DNA of 64,000 bases from Paraphaeosphaeria minitans (lineage: Eukaryota; Ascomycota; Dothideomycetes; Pleosporales; Didymosphaeriaceae): the NCBI GenBank assembly GCA_015832175.1, contig WJXW01000003.1, positions 620,001-684,000 on the forward strand, written 5' to 3'. Of the stretch, positions 46,480 to 57,600 are shown in pieces. The notes below the pieces were generated by a model, which ran no database searches, was not told the origin of the DNA, and saw only the letters and a program-made list of their open reading frames with translations. A program made the position numbers and the translations under genes. Within the stretch, counting starts at the first letter, position 1. Each line of letters opens with the position of its first letter.

Positions 46480-47947
46480 TAAACATTATAAAAGAAACTA
46501 TAATAAGTATTTAAAAATTTATTCCTCTACTAATCTAGTAGAGGCGCTATCTATCTAAAAACTACTAAAGGCTATTAGCCCTAGGGTTACTATAACTAAA
46601 GCGGGACTAAAGCAACACTAAATAGGAATAAAAGGGGGCTATAATAACTATATTACTCTTCGCACTAGTAGCAGTGGCACCTAAAAGGGTGCACTAAGCT
46701 AGCCCTAAATAAAGGCTTAGGCAGAGTTACTCTATAAGACTCTTAATATAGGTTAAAAGGTATACGCTATTAGGCCAAGACTACTAGAAAGGCAAGATAG
46801 TATTAGCTAAGAGCTATTCTAAGTCGCTCTATAATAGTAGTAAGTAGGTTAGTAGTCTACGCTTAAGTCTAGGTTATCTTATCTAGGCGCTAGCCTATAC
46901 TCTCCTTAAATTACTAGATATAATTTCCTATATTATTTATCTACCCCGCTATATTATTAGCTAACGCTACTAGATTCTAGTTATAGTTACTACTACGCTA
47001 GGCTAGAGTTATCTAGAGTAAAGGTGCCACTAGGGCTATATCTATACTAGGGGGGGCGACTACTATTCTATTACTACGCTAAAATAAAGGTATAGTAGAG
47101 GAGTCTAGTTCCTTAATTAGGCTAGAGTTCTTAAGCGCTAAGTTTAGGTACTACTTATACTACTAAGTTAAGCAGTAGAACTCTACTATAAAAGTAAGCA
47201 GCGTTCTAGTTATAGGCTTCTAGAGGTTAGTGCTATATATTCTAGGATTATAGATATGCGAATTACTATTAATCTAGCCTCGCTCTACGTCTTTAATCTA
47301 GAGGCGTAGAGCCTGCCTTAGGCCTAAGTTATTAGCAAAGAGGGCAAAATTATACTAGTAGGTAGCCTTAGTATAGTAGTAGGCGCTATAGGAGTAGCTT
47401 TAAAATAGTTAATAGCTGTATAAATATTAATAATAGTCTAGAATATAAGGCTACAGACTTACTCTACGCGCCTAAGCTACCTTAGGTGCCTAATATATTT
47501 AATATATATAAGGCCTATATTAGGGTTAGCTAGCTCTTTATTTAAACTGTCTCTTTAAAGGACCGCGCTTTTAGCGACGTAGAGCTGCTTTAAAGTATAG
47601 GTAGAGGTAATAGAGTTAGGGCGATTAGCTAGTATACACCTCTTAGAGGTTATAAAAAAGTAAAGGTAATTACTACTATTAGGCTATTACGTAGGCGTAT
47701 TAAAGCTCTAGAAAATCTCTTTTACCTTAGCGTTAATAATCTCCTCCTTAGTATACGTATAGCTAGGCTTAGTAAGGCGCTAGTTTAGGTCTAGAAAGTT
47801 ATTACTACTACTACTACTAGGACTAAAGATATCTACTAAGGCGGCGCTACCTTAAAGGCTGTTATTAATAATATTAATATTAGCTGCGGCTACAAATAGA
47901 ACGCTAAAGAAAAGAGCTAAAAGGCTAATAAGAATATAGGGGCGCAT
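46480..47947 (-). pseudogene. B3 antisense gene: signal-peptide protein, ATG retained
   Basis: It is on the strand opposite to B3 gag-pol. ATG at 47947-47945 opens MRPYILISLLALFFSVLF followed by VAAAN, a strong signal-peptide pattern: Arg, a hydrophobic core, then small residues. Then comes NINIINNS, a Ser5 tract, and RLTKPSYTYTKEEI. The frame agrees with B1 and B2, including the shift about 600 bases in. A short hydrophobic stretch, ILIIVSFIMFIYSSL, is encoded near 46490-46540. It could be secreted, or anchored at the C-terminus. The B3 internal deletion does not touch it. I do not recognise the family. Confidence 0.65.
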
Positions 47948-48355
47948 AGCGTAGGAATAAAAAGGGAACTAGATTAGGGCTAAAAGGAGGTAAGGACAGA
48001 GGTAGTTATAGATAGTTAAAGAAGTTAAAATATGCGTAGGTTAGGGTTAGTATAAGAAAGAGAGAGTAGAGAAGGGAAAAAGAAAGGTAAAGTAATATAA
48101 ATATAAAGAGACTATAATAGCAACACACTACTAAGGTAATAAACACACAATAATTATATTAAAAAAGGTAGGGGCGCTATCCTATCGCCTTATAATAATA
48201 AGGTAAATAAATAAAACGCCTAATAAGGGCCCTCGCCCTAAAGCTGCCTTAGGGCTACCTCTACACTACTGCCTTACTACAGTATAATACTCCTAAGATC
48301 TCTAAAGCTTATTTTATAACTATAAGACGTTTTAAACTAAGTAAGATCTAGGGTA
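47948..48355. other. B3 3' leader between antisense gene and 3' LTR
   Basis: About 400 bases are shared with B1 (5811-6280) and B2 (8221-8628). No frame is convincing. It contains GC-richer CCCTAAGGCGGCCTTAGGG-like palindromic sequence in B2 (near 8330). If the antisense gene is real, its promoter should lie here or in the 3' LTR. Confidence 0.5.
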
Positions 48356-48547
48356 TATAATAGGCTAGGGCATAGCCCTAGACTTTAAAAAGATCTTAAG
48401 GAAAGAAACTGCCCTAAAGAAGTAAACCTACTAAGGAAAACTCTTCTTATAAGCGGCACACCCCCCTATAGAGACTTAATACCTAGAATTTATCCTTTAC
48501 ATTTGGCACTTACAGTTCTATTCACCCTTTAAGGCTAGCCCATAACA
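48356..48547 (+). repeat. B3 3' LTR, 192 bp
   Basis: It starts TATAATAGGCTAGGGC and ends GCTAGCCCATAACA. Length equals the 5' LTR. Confidence 0.93.
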
Positions 48548-48722
48548 TCTAAAATCTATTATACAAATCTAACTACTCTAATTATCTATTAGGTTTCCTT
48601 ATATCTTATCTGGTTAGCGCCCTCTCCTTTTTTTGTCTATTCCCTAATTAGCTATCTTAAACGACAGCTAATTGGCCCTATGTTTCTCCGATTCTCTATT
48701 ATAGGCCAACCTTTACACTATA

Positions 48723-48850
48723 GTACTTCCCTATATAGTGCTCTATTTTAATAAGCAGCCTAGAAAGAATAGGAAATACTTATAGTAAAGTATATATAAG
48801 TAAAGGTTAAGTGTCCTAAGTAAGGCCTTAGACTAATAACTTTAAAATAA
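48723..48850 (+). pseudogene. D continuation: Copia linker before RT
   Basis: Joined across C at GTAC, the frame continues from KAFST into LYSALF and on to a Lys/Glu-rich stretch typical of the Copia integrase-RT linker. It ends where G4 LTR sequence begins, so RT of D is absent. The block is short, so the assignment rests mainly on the rejoining with 36030-37780. Confidence 0.55.
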
Positions 48851-49268
48851 GGTTAGTTCTTAGGCAGGAGTACTTATAGAAGGTAAAAGGTCTTATTAAT
48901 ATAGTAGTATCTTGTAAAGTGTAATAAGTTAATAATTTAGTCTACTAGAATCTAAATAATAGATTAATAAACAGATTAAATATAAGTATAAGAAGCTTAT
49001 TCTCGCGTTCCTATATACTAAGTAGTCCCACACATCCTAGAATCCTATATGTCCTAGAGTCCTAAATGTCCCAGAGTCCTATACGTCCTAGAGTCCTGTG
49101 TAGGCGAGTCCTTCGTGTCCTAGAGTTCCTATATAGGCGAGGCCTGTGCAGTTCTTAGGACCCTTAGGACCTATAACCTATTATTTAACTACTTAGTTAG
49201 CTAACTCTAGCAGACTAGTAGTTTAATAAGCTTATGCCCTACTGCTTACGTATAGCTAGATTCTAATA
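48851..49268 (-). repeat. G4 3' LTR, outer end truncated
   Basis: It matches the G LTR from TAAGGTTAGTTCTTAGG to its inner end GATTCTAATA. It contains the 17-bp repeats near 49015-49150. Confidence 0.88.
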
Positions 49269-49299
49269 TTATTCTCTCTCTCTAAGCTTAATATCCTTA

Positions 49300-49880
49300 T
49301 AAGTTAACTATTTATAAAGTTATTATCTTGTTCTATTTAATATCGCTACAGTTAAGCTAATTATTTTAAAAAAAACTATATTTTTGTAATAGTTGCCTAT
49401 TTATACTGCGCTAAGAAGAAATATACTTATTATTTTTCTTCTTTACACTCTTAGTGTACTAACTATATTAGATAGGAAAACTAGAAGTGTAAGCCTAAAG
49501 AGATTCCTTTACTAGATTATTTAAAAATAGATACTAAAATAGAGAGGTTAGAAAAGTTAAAGGCTAAAGAGGAGGCAAAGCTCTATATTAAAAAAGAGCT
49601 AGCTAAGGCAGCTCTCTTTTACGCCTATCTAGTATAAGAGAAGATAGCGCGCTTGCGTAATTAGTAAAAGAAATTATGTTAGAAGGAATAAGAATTATTT
49701 AATTATAGCATAAGTACTATAGACAAGTTAGAAGCGCTTAAGGTGTAGAAGGAATTAGCGTAGGCCACTATATTAATAAATTCTAACGCGCTGTTCGGCG
49801 CTAAGGTAATTAACTAGTCTATTTTGTAGGCTAGCCCTTATGCTAGTAGTAATTCCTAGGTGCGTTCTAGTTGTTTCTAG
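49300..49880 (+). pseudogene. G4 antisense gene: cysteine-cluster and coiled-coil protein
   Basis: This is homologous to the G2 antisense gene at 12890-13475. The Cys cluster starts at 49398. The second position is Cys (TGC, 49407) where G2 has Tyr, and the third is Tyr where G2 has Cys, so all six positions are supported across copies. The coiled coil follows (near 49520-49600, with RLEKLKAKEEAKLYIKKE), then the degraded KIARLRN region and the NKLEALKV stretch. Stops are of the TAG/TAA type. Confidence 0.68.
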
Positions 49881-49889
49881 TAAAATTCC

Positions 49890-52758
49890 TTAATCTTTTG
49901 CTAATAGTTTCCTAGATTGTTTTTTAGTTTCTAGGTGTTTTTGCTATGTGGGTAACCTTTCCACTTAATAAGGTACGTGTTGTTATGCTAATTATATCCT
50001 AGAATTCTTTTAATCTTAAATTTATTTTCTTCCTTAGTCTAGTGGTAGAAGGTGGTTTTAACTAGTATATTAGGGTCTACTAGTTCTAGTAGTAATACAT
50101 GGAATACTAGGTGTATCTTTACATCTAGTAGTAGTTCTAACTTATAGTTTACTAGTAATACTTACTTGGGAATATAAAATAGTCTAACCTTAATATAATC
50201 TAGTTTCTTGTGTTTCTTCTTCTAAGTTTAAAGGTTCTTTATAAGCAGATATACTTTATCCCCCTTCTTTAGCTAAGGTGCTATTTTTTATTTTCTGTTT
50301 TAATATAAAATTAATTGCTGCTAAGCTTTCTTAAGATTCTCTTAGAGTTATTAGTGTATTTTCTTTATGTTTTCTACTATATCTATGGCTTCTTTTGCTT
50401 TAATTATCGTAGGAAATTATTAATTAAAGAGATGTGGGTGTCTTCTATAGTTTGCATAGAATGGTGTATATCCTAATACTGCTAATACTTTATTATTATA
50501 GCCTAACTATACTATAGGTAGTAATAAAATCTAGTTATTCTTCTAACTGTTACAGTAGATGCGTAGATACGTTTCTTTAGTCTGGTTTATACGTTCTGTC
50601 TATCCGTCCGTTTGTAGATAGTAAGCTGTTAATAGTTTTTGTTTTGTTCTAAGCAGTGCTATAAGCGTTATCTAATAATTTAACGTGAAGAGCTTATCTC
50701 TGTTGCTAATAATTATTTTTGGGATTCTGTGGTATCTAATTAGTTAGTCTAGAATAAGAAAAGCGAGTTCTTTTGCTATTATTCTTTTAAGGCATAGAAT
50801 GAGCTTAATATACTTAGTTAGTTAGTAGACTATTACTAGTATACTGTTGTATTTAATTCCTATTATTAAATTCTTAGAGTTTAGAATTCCCATAACAAAA
50901 TCTATAGCAATATCTTCCTATAGTGCTATTAGTATTTTAATTGCTTGCATCTCTCTATATTTAAAATATATACTATGTTTATTTCTTTAGTATTCTATAT
51001 ATTTATAAATGTAAGTTATTACAGCTTCCTTTATTCCTTTAAAGGTATAATTCCTTTAGATAAGTTCTATTGTCTTTATAATGCCTAGGTGTCTATACAT
51101 AGGGTCATCGTGGTATTGTTGGATAATCTTAGTCTGTAGATGTTCCAGAACTTCTTAGTTAATTACTAAAAGTTAATTTAGTTCCGCTGCTAGCTCTAGA
51201 GATCTATCTTTAGCTTTACGAAAGATTGCAGAGAAGGTTTTTGCCTTTTCTCTTACTAGATTACTTTGTTAGCTAAGAGCGTCTGCTCTGCCATTTTCTT
51301 TCCTAGCTATATAGATAATTTTAAACTTGTACTGCCTAGTGGTTTACAACTATCTTTATTATTATAGCGTAAGTTCTTTTATTATTGTAAACCTTAGAAG
51401 GTTCTTGTAATCTATATAGATTTCTAGTGTTAAGTAACTAAGCGCGTAAATCCTCTAGTGCTTTAAGGCTTTAATAATAGCGTAGAGTTCTTTATTGTAT
51501 ACATTATATTGTGTTTTGGCATTATTAAATTTGCATAAGTAATAGGCAATTAGGTGCTATTTGCTGTTACATTTTTATTTAGCGTAGGCGCCTAGCGTAA
51601 GATTGCTAGCGTCTGTTTTAAAGCGTAGTAGTTTATTACTTCTAAAATAAATAAGGATAGGTTCTATAATACATACTATCTTAAGGAGTTAGAATAACAT
51701 TCTATACTTATCTATCTATTTAAAGGGTACGTCCTTCTTTATAAGATTTGTTAGAGGTATTGTAACCTTTATATAATTTTAGATGAATTGTTAATTAAAT
51801 CCACAGAATTCTAAGAATTCTTAGATATTCTTAGCTGTCTTTAGTATTAGCCAGTTCCTAATATATTTAACTTTACTTAGTGCTATCTCAATTCCTTCTG
51901 TAGTAATAATGTGTCCTAGGAATTTAAGTTATTTAACGTTAAACTTGCATTTCTTAAGTTTAATGCGAAGGCATACTTTGTCTAGTGCTTCTAGTACTAT
52001 CTGTATATACTTAGTGTGGTCTAATTTGTTTTTAGAAAAGACAAGGATATTATCTATATACGCGATAACAAATATGTCTAGATGTTTACAAAGTACATTA
52101 TTAATAAGTGCTATAAAAGCTACTAGTGCGTTTGTAAGTCTAAATAGCATAACCTTATACTTAAATAGTCTATAGCGTAATTAAAACGCTGTTTTCTATT
52201 CTTTACCTTTCTTAATTTATATAAGGTGGTAACTGTCTCTTAGATCCATTATTGTGAATATCTTGGCTTAAGATAGTTAATCTTATAACTCTGTAATATT
52301 TAGTAGTAGATATTAGTTCTTTATTATTATGTTGTTAAGTTATTAGTAGTTAACGGATAGTCTGTCTAATCTATCCTTTTTCTTAATAAATATAAAAGGG
52401 CTTACTACTAGTAACTTTAATAGTTATATATATCCTTTCTTAAGGTTTGTCTTAATAAAATTACGTTCTTTAAGGAGTTCTTCTCCTATCTTGCTATATA
52501 GTGGTTTAAAGGGTGGTGTCTTCCCTTCTTCTAGGTCTATTATAAGATCCTAGGGTTAATGTTTAGGTAGGTTTACTTTTCCTTCCTTTTCTATAAATAT
52601 GTGTGTCTATTTCCTATACTCTCTTAGTAAGGTAAGGGGTGTGCTATTATCCTCCTTCTTACACTTCTTAATCTAGTGGTTCCTACTAGCGTCTACTAAG
52701 GTGTGCTTCTATTTTTTAACTGTTTATCGCAGTATTATATTGTTAATAACTTCCTTAT
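49890..52758 (-). pseudogene. G4 pol: RT, RNase H, integrase, chromodomain
   Basis: RT is best preserved: 51929-52150 is free of stops for 73 codons and includes FRLTNALVAFIALINNVL and the catalytic box YIDN at 52049-52060 (expected YIDD). RNase H (about 51600-51240) and integrase (about 51170-50330) follow; integrase again reads ISNRD. The chromodomain near 49920-50020 keeps the LIKWKGYPHS core. Co3 interrupts between protease and RT at 52758. Confidence 0.85.
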
Positions 52759-52953
52759 TGTTGTGGTAAAAAGGGCTCAAACTATCACAGAATATTCAGG
52801 AGCAGAGTTGTAAAGAATACAAAGAGCTAATTGTAGGAAAGGATGCTAAAAGGGCAAACTATATATAAAAGAAACAAGCCTCTTAGCAAGAATCCCGTGA
52901 TATAAATTAGTAAATCTAGAAAGAATTACAGAAGTAAGTGTTTCACTTTAACA
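52759..52953 (-). repeat. Co3 3' LTR, 195 bp
   Basis: It starts TGTTGTGGTAAAAAGGGC and ends TTTCACTTTAACA on the plus strand. Confidence 0.93.
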
Positions 52954-54600
52954 CACCCCCTAGGTAATTACTTAAAGCGGATCACCTATTCTAAGAAGTA
53001 ATCTATAATTGTTTAAATCTTTCCTAATCTTAAAAATAGCGATTCTATTACCTCCTATTTATTATAATAGCAAAACAATCGCTGTTTATCTTTTAAATTA
53101 CAAATCCTATCGTGAATCGTGTCCAGAATCTCTTCTTCTAGTAGGTTAGGAGCTTATAAGCGTGGTATAAAGGCCTAGAGCGTAAACGCTTCTATTTTGC
53201 TACTCTTTTTGCTTACTTCCTATTAACTATAAGGTAATTTCCCCGCTCTTACTAGCTAGCAAGTATAATAGGTAGGCGTGTTTTAATTAGGAAGGAGCAG
53301 TAGTAAGAGAAATAAATAGTAAGGAAGGAGCGCATTTAGCGCTTAATAATTAAATAGGCGGTAGAGTATATAAACCCTTTACTAGCGCTTAATTTTCTCT
53401 CTTTAATCCTTTACTTTTAACGCTTTAACCTCCTATCTAATTTAAGCCTACTAGTTTAAGCCTTTAAATCCTACTACTTTATAATAGGTTGTCTTCTTCT
53501 AATTATTACCTTACGCTCTTTCTATTATTTAGAGCTTTACTAACTCTTTTAGATATCTAATAACTTAGCTAAAGCACGCGTAGTAAAGGCTGTAAAAGCT
53601 ACTAAATAAAGCTCCTAATCCTCCTACTAAGATCCTCTTACTTTACTAGCTCCTCCTACCCTAGCTTTAGGCCTCTAGCAATTACTTAGTGCTCTTAGAT
53701 AAGTAAGCTACTTAGGCTACTTAAAGGGAGCTTTAGTAGGAAAGAGTAATAGACGCTACTATAATAACACTTTAAGCTTAAGTAGGCGCTACTATACCTA
53801 CTTTACCTACTCTTGCACTACTATGTATAGGGTTATCCTATTACTTTAGCTAATTTTACTAATTGTTTCTGTAGCTAGCTGTATATTTAGACTCTAGCTA
53901 TAGATTTTATCTACTATTAACTATTAGAGGGTGCTAATATAAGCTTTTATATTAAAATTCTTTCTAGGTTTAGCTAATACTTTTCTTAGGAGAGGCTAAT
54001 TACTAAGCTATATAAGAGGGTTAAGGTGGCCTTATAAAGTCCTCTTTTTACTAGTAGTTAAGAGGAGTAAGCTTAGCACGTAGCTACTATCCTACTCCCT
54101 CCCTCTTAGCTAATCTTTAGTAGAGGATAGAGTAATTACCCTTCTGCCCTACCTATTAAGGAGTAGCGCGGTTACAGTTAATACTCTAATTAAAATAGCT
54201 AGATAAGTAGCCTATTAGCTCTAAAGTAGAGTAGCAGCTAGGTAAGTGCTTCTCCTCCTACTAATTAAAGGAGGGGAGGCTAGAGTAAGCTATTACCTAC
54301 TACTAATTAAAAGAGAGGTAGAGGAGGTAGATAGAGTAAGAAATTACCTACTATAGAGAGGAGGAGAAAAGAAGGATAGGGAGAATCTCCTACTACTAAT
54401 TATAGGGGAGATTCTCGCACCCCTGTAATTAAGTAGAGGAGGAAAAAGGTCTATATACTTATAGATAAGCTCTTTAATCTCCTCTTCTTCTAATTCCTAT
54501 TCTCTATCTAATCTTTTTTTTCTTTTTTTTTTTTTATTTCCTAGCTCTAAATTAATAATTCTAAGTAGTTAATAGATTATTTCTCTACTTACTTACTCTT
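52954..54600 (-). other. Co3 long 3' region with degenerate repeats
   Basis: This is the counterpart of Co2 32816-34575, without the extra 85-90 bases. The repeat block is at about 54160-54430. The antisense strand has GTAGAGTATATAAACCC near 53373-53390, a TATA-like box also present in Co2. A coding-like stretch follows on plus at 53470-53900 (for example KLLNKAPNPPTKILLLY). By analogy with G and B an antisense gene could start here. The opposite strand is coding-like as well, so I leave it open. Confidence 0.5.
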
Positions 54601-54609
54601 ATTCTATAA

Positions 54610-57600
54610 TTATTATACTTATATCTTGCAGATTTAATAGCCTTTTAAATCTATTAAACTACTAATAAGTAAGAGTCTTTATAAGGCTATTTACTAGTAT
54701 TTCGCTAGTTAGAAGATATTCTACTTAAAACAATCCTTTTATATGCTCTTGCCGCAACTACATGTTCTAAATATCTATATAGCACAGTTAAGTAGTGATT
54801 CTTTTGTTCTTTTTAATTACTAAATAAATAGTTTAAAGACTATTATAATAGACCTTTTATAAAGGTCTTAGATCTAGAGTAAGCTTAGTAAAGAATCTCT
54901 TAATTGCTATAGCTTCTTTGCTTATATATTTAAGCGCTAAAAGCTCTGCTTCTATTGTTAAAGTAGTAATTGTGTTCTGTTAAGCTACTTTCTATAGGAT
55001 AGCTCCTCTAAATAATAGGATAATATATCTATAAGAAGATCGCCGTAATATTAGATTATTAGCGAATAAGGCATCTCTATATATTAGTAGATTAGGTCTA
55101 TTGTAGCCTCTAAAGACTATAGCCTACTATCTAGTTTAATAGAGGTAAAGGATTACACAATTAATAGTAGCAAAGTGTTCTTTGCTTAGATTTATTAGAA
55201 AGTGTGATAGCTTTAACACTGCAAAGGCTATATCTAGGCGTAGTATAATTACTGTGTAGAGAGCTAATTCCACCTCTTCTTAAAAGAGCTTTATTTATTA
55301 AGGAGTAGCTTCTCCTATGCTTAGAACAAGATCTTCTGCTAATAGAGGTGTAGGAGGGAAGCTCCTAGAGTTTAAAAGGTTAAACTTTTTCGTAATCTTA
55401 TTAATATAGGTATTATGGACTAGAGAAATTAATTTTACTTCTCTGTCCCTAATTACTTAAACACCTAGGAACTACTCTACTAGTCTTTTTAATTTAATCT
55501 TATATTTGTTCGCGATTTTCTTCTAAAAGTCTAGGGCTTCTTTCTCTTTACTTTTGTAATAGAGAAGAAGAATGTTGTTAACATAAAATAGAATAATAAT
55601 ACTTTAATTACTGTTAAAGAAAAGGTATAGCTCTTCTAGCGAAGCTAAGAGTCTATAAGATTGAAGTGATCCTGTAAATTCTTTATACTAAAGAAGTAGT
55701 GAATCTCTTAAGCTATATAAAGCTTAATTTAATCTTATACACTTTCCTGGCTTTTTAAAACTATTAGGTAATTTATAAGTTACTAGATTAGTGGCTGTAA
55801 TAAGAGTATTTAGAAACGCTCCTACTATATTAAATTATAAGATTTTTAGATTAAATTCTACTGCTAGAGCTATAGCTAATTAAAAAGATCTTACTGCTAG
55901 GGTAGTAGTATAGGTGGAGTAGAGAGTATTCTTTTTCTAAAGATCTCTTTTTATAATAATTTGAGCTTTACACTTTTTAAAGTATTTATTTTAATTAAAC
56001 TTGTAGGTAAAGACCTACTTTAAAGGGAGCGGTCGCTCTAACACCTCTAATTATTTAACCTCTGTCTAGGTACTTTTATCTTACAAAGTCGAGATCTCTT
56101 TGTAAGCGGTAAGGAGGAATAGCTTCCTATATAGATAATTATAAAGGTGTTTCTATAGGGTTGGCTCTAGTGTAAGCTTATCTCTGTAAGTCCAAGCTAT
56201 ACAAGACGCTCTAGGCGCTTTTCTAAGTATAGAAGTAAATACTATCGCATTTAGTGTAATATATTCTTCTTGCTTAGACTAGGCCTCTGCTACTCCTAGT
56301 ATAAATGTGTGCTCTAATATTATATTAAGATTACTTTAAAAATAATTAGTGATTAGTGTATAAGCACCTAGCTTCTACCTACCCCCTAGCTAATTGTCCT
56401 AATTATTTTGCTTCCTTAATCTTTGTAATAGTAGATAGCGATTTATTAGTTAGTTAATTTCTAGTGCTTTACCATAATTTCGCCTACTTATTCTACTTGC
56501 CTCTAGATAGATCTGCCTTCGCCTTTAGCGCGCTAGTGGGTTATCTACTTTATTTAGCGTAATTAAGTTATTTACGCTAGGTTAATTAGTAACCTAATTA
56601 GTTTCTACTAATAAATAGGGTATTAAATCCCTAGATTCTAGTAGGCTAGCTCTCCTAGTAGTGTTCTAGTGGCTGCCAGATATCTCTTAATTACTTAACA
56701 GATTACCCCTAAGATTACCTAGCTCTAGTGTCTAATTAGGGGTTATAAGTCCTGTGCTTCCTTTTTTACTTAAGCGAATTTTCAGCTACTAGCTAGCTAA
56801 GCCTATAGCTTACTTAGTAGTAGGTACTTTAGGTTCCTAATTGCTTAGCTAGCCTACTTTACTTTTAATTACCTAAAGGTTACCTATAGGTCTAGTAGTA
56901 GTTCTTATATACTTGTTTATTTTAGAAAGAATGTTAAGCGCGTTTTTATATGCTTCTCTTAGATTGTTTAGCTCTCTTTCTTAGAGGCTTTCTACTATTT
57001 TTAACGCTTCTATCTTTAGAATAGATTGTTCCTCTAATCCTTTATAGAATAAGAACTTATTAAACCTTACGTTTTGTATAGTGATTACCTAATTAAGCTA
57101 GGGAATCTATATTTAGTAGATATTAGAAGCTTTGTAGCCTACTAAGTATTTAATATAGCCCCTAGGATTCACTTTAAATCCTCTTCTGTCTCGCCTAGCT
57201 GTACGCTCCTAATCTAAAGGGTAAGTTTAGTAGTTATAGGCATAGACAGCACTCTAGTTTAGACAAAGATTAGCTGTCCTATATTATGTTTTTACTAGTT
57301 TAAAATAACAAAAATATTGTCTAAACTAAGCATCTAACGTTTTATTAGGTAATTAATAGCCTAATGCTAGGCTAGGAATTATTCCTTAGAGCTAGCATGC
57401 CGCTTATATAATCTTAGGCTAGAGATTTAATGGCAGATTTGCGCTTATTTATATTTTAATTACTTTTATTATAAGCTCCTAGCCTACTCTTTTTGTAGCG
57501 CTATTAGGCTTATGCGTATAGGGTAGTGGTCTACTAATTATTATCTCTTCCTAATTAGCCTAAAATTTATACTGTAATTTCCCTCTCTATAGAAGTGTTG

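Larger units (their letters stand above)
42887..48547 (+). mobile_element. B3: Gypsy-B element, 5,661 bp, internally deleted, TSD TCTAA
   Basis: Perfect target duplications TCTAA lie at 42882-42886 and 48548-48552. It has two 192-bp LTRs. Gag, protease, RT, chromodomain-like end, antisense gene and 3' LTR are present. Compared with B2, about 1.48 kb is missing at a junction near 45755, removing RNase H and most of integrase. It is the only B copy that keeps ATG for the antisense gene. Confidence 0.95.
37781..48722 (-). mobile_element. C: Gag-only LTR element, split by B3
   Basis: Without B3 it is about 5.3 kb. LTRs are 238 bp with ends TATAGTGT...ACACTATA and a 4-bp flank GTAC on both sides (37777-37780 and 48723-48726). 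Read with classic TG...CA ends, the flank would be the 6-bp palindrome CTATAG. A polypurine tract on the minus strand next to the left LTR fixes the orientation. The interior has a repeat-rich leader and one long minus-strand frame. No protease, RT, RNase H or integrase motif was found, so it would need enzymes from another element. Confidence 0.85.
42819..48722 (-). repeat. C 5' LTR, 238 bp, interrupted by B3
   Basis: LTR sequence occupies 42819-42886 and 48553-48722. Everything between is B3 plus its second TSD copy (48548-48552). The halves rejoin at TCTAA without loss compared with the intact LTR at 37781-38018. Confidence 0.9.

Noticed and set aside
47560..47880. Sense-strand open stretch in the B 3' region (Leu/Arg-rich)
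   Set aside because: It shares codon boundaries with the antisense gene and has few acidic residues. The antisense strand has the signal-peptide start and more protein-like composition. It is kept as the competing reading.
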